64,000 nt of DNA, taken from positions 106,720,022 to 106,784,021 of the forward strand of contig CM040428.1 of the NCBI GenBank assembly GCA_022702705.1, written 5' to 3'. Positions 23,793-34,880 of this stretch are shown piece by piece. The notes beneath the pieces are model-generated. The model saw nothing but the letters and a program-made list of their open reading frames with translations. It was not told where the DNA came from and searched no databases. This DNA comes from Papilionanthe hookeriana x Papilionanthe teres (taxonomy: Eukaryota > Streptophyta > Magnoliopsida > Asparagales > Orchidaceae). A program made the position numbers and the translations under genes. Position 1 is the stretch's first letter. Each line of letters starts with the position of its first letter.

Positions 23793-23797
23793 ACTCT
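23793..23797. other. Target site duplication of element A, right copy
   Basis: ACTCT, pairing with 10421-10425. Sequence to its right continues the B1 element (caagcatactaaatc), matching the empty site in B2. Confidence 0.88.
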
Positions 23798-23847
23798 CAA
23801 GCATACTAAATCAAACACACTGATAATTATGGGTTGTCTCCCATAAA

Positions 23848-26818
23848 GTGCTTGTAACGTCGTTATCCCGACAAATGATTCCACCTAGATCAAAATTCCA
23901 ATTAAGTAATCCTCGATCAATCGCCCAATCATTTCCAGATCCAGGGATTCTTATAAAATCCTCAAATTTTAATTTTTCATTTAGCTCTTCATTTTCAGTT
24001 TAATTTATATCATAATTCCTAGTATTTGTTTCTAGATCCAATATTCTTCTATTGATTTTCTGAATTTGCATATTAATATCATCCTTGAAATTTATTAGAA
24101 ATAGATCTTTATAAAATTCTTCAATATCTCCAAAATTTTGGATCAAATTCTCTCTAGATAATTCAGATTCAGGATTAAATTCTTCTATGTCACTCTTATG
24201 ATTCAAGTTATCTTCCAATTCTACCCTTTTATAATTATTAAATGATTGAGGATTTATCTTAGTTGAGGAAATAGGTTTTTCTAATTCCTTAGGAATTTCT
24301 TCCAATGGTCTTCCAATATCTTTATCCTTTTTTCTCAACTCAATGTTCTTTTAAAATTTATCCTCAAATTCTCTTCCAAGTCCTAGTTCAATAATTTTAT
24401 CTTGTTCATCATTTAATTCAGGTTTTTCTTGTGATTAAGTCGTATCTAAAGATATAAAGACTGGTTGTGTAGATGAATTCTCTAAATAGATAGGCTTTAA
24501 AATTTTATGGGGTACATCCATCTTAAGTTCATGAGATTTTTCAATAAATGGAATTAAAAGTTTACTATTTTTGGTAGCGTCCATCATTTCACACCTCTCC
24601 TGAACATACATATAGTCTTCTTTAAGTAATGTTTTAGAATCATCATGAAAATATATTTCAATCTCATCTTTTAACTTACTCTCAAAACTTTCTTGGAAAT
24701 GGTCTTTACTTAGATAAACTTCATCCATCCAAAAACAATCATCATCTTTTCTCTCAGCTGGATATTTCTTAGTCTTTAATACATCAAAAGTGACTTCATG
24801 GTCATTAATATTTATAGCCAACTCTCCTTTTTGCACATCTATCATAGCTTGTCCAGTAACAAGGAAAGGTCTCCCTAAAACAATTGGAATTTCTTTATCT
24901 TCCTCCATATCTAATACAATAAAGTCCAAAGGAAAGATAAATTTATCCACTTTAACAAGCACATCTTCTATAACTTCTTTTGGATAAATGATAGATCGGT
25001 CAGCTAACAGAAGGGTTACAGTAGTGGGAGAAATATCGATTAATCCTAACCTTATAAATATAGATAGAGGCATCACATTAATGCTCACTCCTAAATCGCA
25101 TAAAGCTTTTCCACATAATTTTTCTTTAATTGCACAAGGAATTGTAAAGCTACAAGGATCTTTAAGTTTCCGATAAAATTTTCTGAAGTATGGCATTGTA
25201 CTCCTCACTTAGTGCAACTATCTCATAATCCCCAAATTTTCTTTTCTTATTTAATATATCTTTTATAAACTTTGCATAACTGGGCATCTGTTCCAAAGCT
25301 TCAGTGAATGGAATATTTATCGTTAACTTCTTAAGTACTTTCATGAACTTTGAAAATTTTTTATCCAACTCATGCTATCTAAGTCTTTAAGAAAATGGAG
25401 GTGGTGGTTTTTCCAAACTGATTTTAGTTGGAGATATTAATTTTTCCAAATCCTTAGAAATATGTTCTTCAGGTCTTTTAGTTTCCTTTGTTTCTCTTAC
25501 AACATCTTTCTCTTTTCTAACCACATCCTCTATATCTCTTCCAATTTTTAATTGGACAGCTTCTATTTGTTCATTAGTGTTCTCTTTAGGGTTGATCTCA
25601 TTGTTGCTAGGAAGTGTTCCTTGGTGTCTATTGCTAAGTGAATTAGCAATTTGTGCCAGTTGATTTTCTATGTTTCTAATCGCAGCATTTTGACTTTGCA
25701 ACTGGTTTCCCATTTGCAATACCACTTCTTCCATAGACATTTTCTTATCCTCAAATTGTTGATTATTGTTAGAGTTCGGTGGATATGAAGGTCTATAGTT
25801 TGTGTTCCCCTGATTATTCCAACTTCCATTATGATTTGCATGATTATTTTCCCATTTTAGGTTTTCACCATTAATAGTATGATTCCAGTTAAATTTAGGA
25901 TGGTTCTCCAAATCTGGGTTGTAAAAGTTAGAGTTCGAGTTGTTTATGGCATTTAAAGTCTCATATGATAATTTAGAATCAATTATAGACCCTAATGAAC
26001 TTTCCTCACTTACAGTAGTAAATTGAGGTTGGTTCATTCCAAATTGGTCCAACTTCCTTGATATTGCAACAATCTGAGATGCAAGAATTGAAATCGTATC
26101 CGTATCATGAATACTAGCTACATTTTTATGATTTACCCTTGCAGAGGGCCATTGAAATTCATTTGTAGCCATTTTTTCAATTAATACATACGCTTCATCA
26201 AATGATTTTTACATTAATGATCCACCAGCGGCAGTATCAATTATTGACCTAAGGGCTTCTACTAACCCATTATAAAAAGTTTGAATGATTAACCAATCGG
26301 GCAGAGCATGGTGTGGACATTTTCTTAGGAGTTCCTTAAATATTTCCCAGGCTTCGTATATTGATTCCCCTTTATATTTGAAAAAATGAGATAATATCGT
26401 TTCTAAGTTGAGTAGTCTTTGAAGGTGGAAAATACTTAGCTAAAAATTTTTGAGTTAACTTCTCCCAATTTTTAATAGAGCCAGGTGCTAATGAATATAA
26501 CCACATTTTAGCCTTATCCCTTAGTGAGAAAGGAAAAAGCTTTAGTCTAACAAAATTGTCTGACATGCCATTATAACGAAATGTAGCACAAAGTTGTAAA
26601 ACATTTGATAAGTGTAAATCGGGATCCTCCGAAGGAGTTCCCCCAAATTGATTATTCCGCACCAATTGGATAATCTCAGAATTTATTTCAAACGAATCAG
26701 CTTCTACGACAGGGTTTTGTATACTAGAGTGAATTTCATCTGTCGTAGGATTTATGTAATCCCTCAATGATTTATGATGATTTTCCAAGTTATTATCTTG
26801 AAAGTTTTCCATTTCCAT
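23848..26818 (-). pseudogene. B1 gag-protease with unfamiliar C-terminal region
   Basis: Gag starts MEMENFQDNNLENHHKSLRDY (26818) and has the Athila core LFPFSLRDKAKMWLYSL and KYFPPSKTTQLRNDI. It is shifted near 26372, then reads through an asparagine-rich segment and EKPPPPFS. The protease has LCDLGVSINVMPLSIF and GRPFLVTGQAMIDVQKGE. After it, where RT should start, comes an acidic/polar region (about 23848-24600) with KPISSTKINPQSFNNYK, INRRILDLE and FDLGGIICR, shared with B2. The ORF then ends. Stops and a few frame breaks make it non-functional. The C-terminal region matches no family I know. Confidence 0.8.
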
Positions 26819-27152
26819 TTCTAGTTTTTCGAGTTCTTTCTATATTTTTATTATTTTTTTATTTTTTTCAAACTCGGGATCATAAAGTACAAGTCTTGCA
26901 GATCCATTGTTTCGCATATGCAACATAACAAACAATACATTAACAATTAAAAAAATAATAAATGAAATATATTCAACACAACAAATCATTTTCACGAACA
27001 ACTTATTTTTCATATAAAAAAAAAATTTTATTTGAACACTTTTTCATATAAAAAACACTTTTCACACAAAAATAGTTTTTACGACATTATAGTTTTCCAA
27101 GTCTAAGTCTAATTACTTCAACTAAAATTCTCCTAAAGTTCTTACCGAAGCT

Positions 27153-27170
27153 TCCCCGGCAACGACGCCA
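27153..27170 (-). other. Primer binding site of B1
   Basis: Minus strand TGGCGTCGTTGCCGGGGA six bases after the LTR end at 27177. It is one base from the usual Athila PBS form. Confidence 0.75.
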
Positions 27171-27176
27171 AAAACT

Positions 27177-29154
27177 TGACCCGACCGGCAATTAAGCAGT
27201 AAATTAACTTCCAAAAGATGGCAAAAAACTTGACCCGATTTATAAATAGCGGCTAGCGTGCAAAATCTTAAATGATATAAAAATTAAAAAATATTTTACA
27301 CACTAGGGGTATTGACCCGACCCACATATACGCAGTAAATTAACTTCCAAAAGATAGCCAAAAACTTGACCCGATTTATAAATAGCGGCTAGTGTGCAAA
27401 ATCTTAAATGATATAAAAATTAGAAAATATTTTACACACTAGGGGTACTACACAAGTATACGTATCGTTTCAAGTAATATAGAGTTTTCTTTAAAAACCA
27501 CAGTATCGATCCCACAAGGAAGTGAAGTAAGAAGTCTTTAATCAAATTCTAGTTTACTACTAATAGTCCTTAGTTTGGAATGTCGATTAAAATTGTGTTT
27601 TATCTAGCAACTACTCCTATATGCAAGTGTTAAATGTAATAGTAACAATAACTAAATGCAAATAATAATTCTAAAGATAACACTTTTTGGATGAGTTGGT
27701 TTGGAGAATTTTGAGATATTAAAAACTACTATTCTTATGTAATGAAATAGATAATGTATAGGATTGAGATTCATTAAATATTGTATGTGCTAAATCGGAG
27801 CAATCCTATTCTTTACCTTTGGTCCAGGCATAAAGAACATTGACTAATTCTATGCTTGGTTACTGAATCCGTGGCTAGGCTGGGAGGATACCGGCTCTCA
27901 CTTCGGAGCTCCCACGTTCCCCTCGCTTGAGGGCTAACATCTCCGCTTCATCACCCAAACGATAGGACCGAATTGAGGATTTTAGTCTGTCACTCTAAAA
28001 TCTCCAATTCTACGCCCGATTAATATTATTTCCCTATTTATTTGCATTCAATTCCCATGAACTTCACAATCCATGGAATTTGAATGTGGTTCCACTTTGT
28101 TGAGAATTACATATGCCCTTTCGGGAATTAACACAATTACAACAAATTTTAACACTAAAATGGGCCCTTAGTGCAATGTAAATGAAGTGCAAGTAAAAAC
28201 CATCACATTTATAATTAAAACTTCTTCTAGCATGCATCCCAAAATCCTAAACATAAATTCTACTCATTACAAAAGAAAAGTAAGAGGAAACCAATGACAT
28301 AATCTTCTCATGCCACTATTTCCAAAGAAGAAGAAAACGTATGAGAGATGCGTCATAAAGCATGAAGAAAACACAACGGAAACTTCATTTAACCAAAGCA
28401 AATCCACTACGCAAGTGTTTATAAAATCATAGGAAAATGAAAAACAATACTTAGCTTTTTCCATTTAAAAGAAAGATGAAGATCTCTCCCACAAAGTCTC
28501 CCGGCGATCCATGCAATGCTAGCGAAATCCCTTACAAATTCTCTCAAAATCTCCTCTCCAATCTCTTCAAAAGGGTAGAAATCTACGTTTCTACTCTTAA
28601 TCTAAGAATCCTAAACATTCCTCAAAGTTTTCTCCACTTATCTCCTCTAAAATTCTTCTCTTAATTCTTCTTTTTTTCTTCAAATTTTTCTATATTTTAA
28701 AGAGGTAGAAAAATTCCCAAAAGTTGCTTAAGCACCTATTCAAAAAGGCGTCCAGATTCGATGAATTTGTGCTTGAACCGACGTTCTCGCCGTCGGGAGG
28801 CTCGATCTCGCCGTCGGCGGGCTTCTATAAGAATGGATAACCACTTATGCTCGCTGTAGGCGGGCTCGATCTCGCCTTCGGTGAGCTCCTTTATAATATA
28901 TTCGAAACTTTTTGGAAAATCTCGCTGTCGGTGGAAACTATCTCACCATCGGCGGGATTTTTTAATTTTCATCTATTTTTAGTCCTTTTTGTTCTAGATT
29001 CATTCCTTTTTGCTCTTTTTGCTCTTTTTGCTCTAAGTACCTATAAATCTTCATTCCTACAATAAAACATAAAAAATACCTTTATTTAAAGTGTAATATC
29101 ATAAAAAATGAGTAAAATGATATAGAAAAAAGAGTATATATTTTAGGCGTGTCA
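27177..29154 (-). repeat. Shared LTR: 5' LTR of B1 and 3' LTR of B2
   Basis: 1,978 bp, TGACACGCC (29154) to GGTCGGGTCA (27177) on the minus strand. A PBS lies on one side and a polypurine tract on the other, so it serves both elements. The first 134 bp at the left (27177-27310) are duplicated in tandem. GC-rich cgccgtcgg motifs occur at about 28780-28970. Confidence 0.85.
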
Positions 29155-31160
29155 AAATCCCCCAAACTTAATTGTTACTTGTCCTCAAGTAACACTTTTA
29201 CTACATAAAAATATAACTCAGGGCAATGTACTTTTCACCTGTAAGACACTAAAGTTTTTCATTTAAAAGAATATATTGGTTAGACTTTTAAAAAGAAATT
29301 CAGTAACTCAGGTTAACACTTCAAGTATAAGAATATTCAGCAATCAAGTCTAAGAGTTCTAGTCATATATTTATTTCAAGATAAACCATAATTTGTTACA
29401 TTAAGAATGCCTTGAAAGATTATGTGAAAAAGGAGTTCATGCAAACTTCATTAGAATGTAGGCCAATACTTTAAATATAAATTCAGAAATGAAATCAAGT
29501 TCTCCCTTTAGGGTGACTTAAGTGAAGCCAATTTTTGATTAGACATCTCCTCAAGCTTCTCCTCATAAATTTTTTTTCTTTTCTTTCGGGATCATTTCAA
29601 TGCCCTTTTTCTTTCTTTTCTTTTTTTTTCTCTTTTTTTTAATGAGGATTACTATATCTGGAGAGCCTGTAATGATTTTGAACTTCACACTCTAATTTCT
29701 AAAGTTTAAACTTGAAACACATCCTTACTTTATAATTAGGTATGAGCTTTATTATTCATCATAAAGTCACAATCTCTTCTTAACACACAATACTTTAAGT
29801 CTCTTAACATTTCAAAAATACAGTTTTCTTTACTTTAAATAGTTAACTATAATCAAATTCTTTCATACCAAATATCTTATCCTTATAAAATTAACCTTTA
29901 TTACTAAAAACTTTCATCTAATCCTTCCATAATATTCAACTGAAATAAAAATTTTTAGTTATCTCAAGCGAGGTACAATTGCCAGAAGTTATGCTAATAA
30001 TGTTTGAAAATATAACAATCGAGAACAAATAAGAGTTAATATTTTCTTCCCTTCAAAATTAAATTTTAAAATATTTTGCAATTAATTCCATAAAACATAG
30101 CAGGAATAAAAAAAGTAAAGGTTGAATCTACTTGCTACTACAACGTCCTATCAAATTCATATCATGCATAATCAGGATAAAATGACTGTAGGAGAAAGTA
30201 AATCTAACCTAAAACATCCTTGTAATAAAATTACACTAAAAGGAAGTATTTTCACATTAAAAATTTATTTTTCTTCCTACCCCCAAACATAATTTTTAAC
30301 ATATATAACATTCAGTACAAAAAATATAAGCAGGAACAAAAACAATTTATAAATTCTATCTGCCACAAATGTCTATGAAAACCATTTACAAGTATTCATT
30401 AGGACAGAACAATATGCAGCAGAAAGTAAATCTAAACTAATCATGCCAGAAGGAAATTAACTAAACCAAAGTATAACTAGCGTAGCATGTATCATCATTG
30501 GAATATAAAAATGTTCTTTAAGACCTAAATAAAGTTGTAAAACAAACATATACACACATATGATAAATGAGGTTAATTCATCCTTTAACTCATCCAATCT
30601 CACTATGTTACCTTCAATTTTTAATGGAATCACCACACTAGTAAATTAGGTACATTCAAATGATTTTATAGATTTTAATCCCAAAGATAAGATTATCCCT
30701 AATAAATTGGTTTCCTGAAACCAATCTCAGGCATCATCTAATCCTTATAATTAAGCACCTCTAACAATTATAAAGATAGTGTAAAATCATCCTAATTGTA
30801 TTCATCAAAACTCCTACCTAATGAAAATAAAGTTGCAGAAAGGAAGTAACAAATTAAGATGGATTTATCAATGTTTAAAATTCATGATTTCTCTTATAAA
30901 ACTCAAGTCTGGGTGAGACCCAAGTCACAATGGACTCGTTAATCCAACTACTACAAGAGATCAAGTCTAGCCATAATAAGAAGTTTAGGAATCACCTCAC
31001 TCATGACACACAAAGATCAAATCAAATACTAATAATCCAAACATCTACCAATCATCAATCAAACTGATCAATCCACTATAAAGCAAATATAATAGATCAC
31101 TAACAATCATGACTCTCAAGCACACTAAATCAAAGCACACTGATAACTATAGGTTCCCTC
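29155..31160 (-). other. B2 3' untranslated region with polypurine tract
   Basis: Parallel to 8455-10425 over nearly its whole length. Polypurine tract at 29155-29169. It contains the intact target site of element A near 31110 (catgactctcaagcac). No coding frame seen. Confidence 0.72.
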
Positions 31161-33101
31161 CTATAAAGTGCTTGGTTTAACATCGTTAGCCCGACAAATG
31201 ATTCCACCTAGATCAAAATTCCATTTAAGTATTCCTCGATCAATCGCCCAATCTTTTTCAGATCCAGGGATTCCTACAAAATCCTCAAATTTTAATTTTT
31301 CATTCAGCTCTTCATTTTCTGTTGGATTTATATCATTGTTCCTCATATTTCTTTCTAGATCCAATATTCTTCTATTAATTTTTTGAATTTCCATATTAAT
31401 ATCATCCTTGAAATTTATTAGATATGGATCTCTATAAGATACTTCAATATCTCTCAAATTTTGGATTAGATTCTCTCTAAATAATTCAGATTCTGGATCA
31501 AATTCTTCTATGTCACTCTTATGATTCAAGTTATTTTTCAATTCTTCCCCTTTATAATTATTAAATGATTGAGGATCTATCTTAGTTGAGGAAATAGGTT
31601 TTTCTAATTCCTTAGGAATTTCTTCCAATGGTCTTCCAATATCCTTATCCTCTTTTCTCAACTCAAAGTTTTTTTGAAATTTATCCACAAATACTCTTCT
31701 AAGTCCTAATTCAATAATTTTATCTTGTTCATCATTTAATTCAGGTTTTTCTTGTGATTGAGTCGTATCTAAAGATATAAAGACTGGTTGTGTAGATGAA
31801 TTCTCTAAATAGATAGGCTTTAAAATTGTATGAGGTACATCCATCTTAAGTTCATGAGATTTTTCAACAAATGGAATTAAAAGTTTACTATTTTTGGTAT
31901 CGTCCATCATTTCACACCTCTCATGAATATACATACAGTCTTCTTTAAGTAAATTTTTCGAATCATCATGAAAATCTATTTCAATCTAATCTTTTAACTT
32001 ACTTCAAAACTTTCTTGGAAATGATTTTTACATAGATAATCAATTTCATCCATCCAAAAACAATCATCATCTTTTCTCTCGGCTGGATATCTCATAGTCT
32101 TTAATACATCAAAAGTGACTTCATGGTCATTAATATTCATAGTCAACTTTCCTTTTTGCACATCTATCATAGCTTGTCCGGTAACAAGGAAAGGTCTCCC
32201 TAAAATAATTGGAATTTCTTTATTTTCCTCCATATCTAATACAATAAAGTCTAAAGGAAAGATAAATTTATCCACTTTAACAAGCACATCTTCTATAACT
32301 CGTTTTGGATAAATGATAGATTGATCAACTAACAGAAGGATTACAGTAGTGGGAGAAATATCGACTAAACCTAACCTTTTAAATATAGATAGAGGCATCA
32401 CATTAATGCTCAATCCTAAATCACATAAAGCTTTTCCACATAATCTTTTTCCAATTACACAAGGAATTGTAAAGCTACAAGGATCTTTAAGTTTCCGAGG
32501 AAAATTTTTCTGAAGTATGGCACTGCACTCCTCACTTAATGGAACTATCTCATAATCTCCAAATTTTCTTTTCTTGTTTAATATATCCTTTATAAACTTG
32601 CATAACTTTGCATCTGTTCCAAAGCTTCAGTGAAAAGAATATTTATTGTTAACTTCTTAAATACTTTCATGAACTTTGAAAATTTTTTATCCAACTCATG
32701 CTGTCTAAGTCTTTGAAGAAATGAAGGTGGTGGTTTTTCCAAACTGATTTTAGTTGGAGATATTAATTTTTTCCAGATCCTTAGAAACATTTTCTTCAGG
32801 TCTTTTAGTTTCCTTTGTTTCTCTCACAACATCTTTCTCTTTTCCAACCATATCCTTTATATCTCTTCCAATTTTTAATTGGACAACTTCTATTTGTTCA
32901 TTAGTGTTCTCTTTAGGGTTGATCTCATTGTTGCTAGGAAGTGTTCCTTGGTGTCTATTGCTAAGTGAATTAGCAATTTGTCCCAATTGATTCTCTATGT
33001 TTCTAATCGCAGCATTTTGACTTTACAACTAGTTTCCCATTTGCAATACCACATCTTCCATAAACATCTTCTTATACTCAAATTATTGATTATTGTTAGA
33101 G
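31161..33101 (-). pseudogene. B2 protease and C-terminal region
   Basis: Continues from the gag part at 40402-41438 across the inserted solo LTR. It holds the end of the gag segment (QIANSLSNRHQGTLPSN), the protease (region with GRPFLVTGQAMIDVQKGK, 31994-32413) and the long acidic C-terminal part ending CRANDVKPSTL at 31161. The last 257 codons (31161-31934) are open, longer than in B1. The protease motif LGLSINVMPL has lost its Asp-containing context by point changes. Some frame breaks occur at about 31990, 32450 and 32600. Confidence 0.75.
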
Positions 33102-33106
33102 TCCGG
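33102..33106. other. Target site duplication of the solo LTR, left copy
   Basis: TCCGG, repeated at 40397-40401. The related uninterrupted sequence in B1 near 25775 reads gagttcggtggatatg, confirming a clean insertion. Confidence 0.88.
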
Positions 33107-33649
33107 TGTTGACCTCATTTTTGATGAGGTCTTCACTTCTTCTCTTTAGTACTTAGGATCTAGCCTTAGGCTTTTCCTTTGACTATCTTAGAGGACTAGA
33201 ATTGGGACCCACCTTTTAGAAATTCAAACCACTTCTTAACTCCCCGCAAACTCCACAAACTCGATCGTAGACCCCTAATCACCTAGAGGGTTGAAATCAG
33301 ATGTGGAAGTTTAAAGGATGAGTTCCTATAGGACTCTTTGGCCTTAGGACTGCCCTGGGTGGCCTGGTCTGGTGAAGGGGCTGACTTACACACACACTAC
33401 ACTTATATACTACACCTATACACTACACTTTCACACACCCATACCTAACTTGACCTCCTGACTCATGTAGGTGATTCACATGGATGATCCTTAACCCCTA
33501 AGCCCTTGGCTAAGAGGGTTAGGAACAACATAGTGAATGCCTCAAATGAGTCCCTTCATGGCTCATGTGGGCTTGATATGGCTTCATGGCTCAACCAAAA
33601 TGATTTCACTCTACTCAAATTCACCCAATCTTCAATTTCCCAAATTTTC

Positions 33650-34880
33650 AATTTTTGACCCCCGGGACCCTACACCCGCTTAGCCTACCCAAAACCCTTA
33701 AAATTACCCAAATTTCTCAAAAATTTCCAAATTACCCAAAAATACCAAAAATTCCAAAAATACCTCCCAATACCCTCCAAATACCCAAAATACCCCTCTT
33801 GCCCAAAAAATCCAAAAATTCAGAAAATTCCCAGAAAATTCCAGAAAATCCCAAATATTCCCAATTTCATTTTGTCCAACTACACCATGGGCCAATTTTG
33901 TCAATTTACCCTACTTTTGTCAAAACCTCCAATTTGACCCATTTTAACCCAAAGTGAACCCAATGTCAAACCAAACCTACCCAATTGACCCCAATTTTGG
34001 TCCAATTCAATTCTAAACTTCAATTAAATATCCCCAATACCAATCTAGACCAAATCCAAGTCCAATTTGATTGACATTTGGATCCAATCTCACTTTTGGC
34101 CTTAAAGCCCAATTTGGACCCATGACCCAAACCTAACCCAAACTCACCCAATTCAATTCCAATTAACCCCAAATCTTTTCTAAATCTTCCTTAACATTCC
34201 CACAAACAAAACACTAACATGATTTGCCCAAAATTTAGACCCAAACCCCACTCAAACTCAACCTAAAGCTAAAAGGCCCTATTTTGACCTAAACCCAAAC
34301 CTAACCCAAATGAGCCCAAACCCCAAAATCAAAGCCCAACCAAAGTCAAAACCTCTTTGAAACACTCCCATAAACATTTCTCAACATTTGTTTTACATCA
34401 ATTTCAACTCTAGCCCAACATTAGCCCAACTTGGCCCACTTAGACCTACATAGGCCCACTTACCAAATAAACCCAAATTCAAACCAATTCAACTCCAAAT
34501 CACACCAAATTGACTCTAAGCCCTTCATAGAACATCCCTAAACCAATTATGACATTTATTTGACAAAGTTCTTCACAAAATCTTTACCCAAATGCCCATC
34601 CCAAAATCAAAAAGCCCATTCCCCTTAAACTTTCCTAAAAGCCCACTTCACCACATTCAAAAGCCCAAATCCATCTAAAGCCCACATGGCACTTCCCCTC
34701 ATCATCCATTTAATCAAAATCACCCCTAAGTTTCAAAATCATCAATTAAACCATTCCAAATCAAGCTTCATGCAAATTTTCACCAAAATATCCAAAATTC
34801 TTAAAACCCATTTCCATGAAATTGACTCAACTTTCCCCAAGCCAAAGACAAGCCATGCAAGCCATGGACAAGCCACATGA
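33650..34880. repeat. G-poor, C/A-rich tract in the solo LTR
   Basis: About 1.2 kb of plus-strand sequence built of variants of cccaaa, cccaatt and acccaaac with very few G. The partner LTR has the same tract at about 48060-49280. It looks like an old degenerate short-unit repeat with strong strand asymmetry. Confidence 0.7.

Larger units (their letters stand above)
6501..29154 (-). mobile_element. Athila-like element B1, gag-protease only, split by element A
   Basis: Read on the minus strand: 5' LTR 27177-29154, PBS 27153-27170, gag-protease 23848-26818, then element A as an insertion (10426-23792), a long untranslated 3' region 8455-10425, polypurine tract 8455-8469, and 3' LTR 6501-8454. 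There is no reverse transcriptase or integrase even after removing A. The protease (LCDLGVSIN) and gag are clearly Athila-type. The element would need another Athila's enzymes to move. It shares its 5' LTR with B2 as a tandem fusion. Confidence 0.8.
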
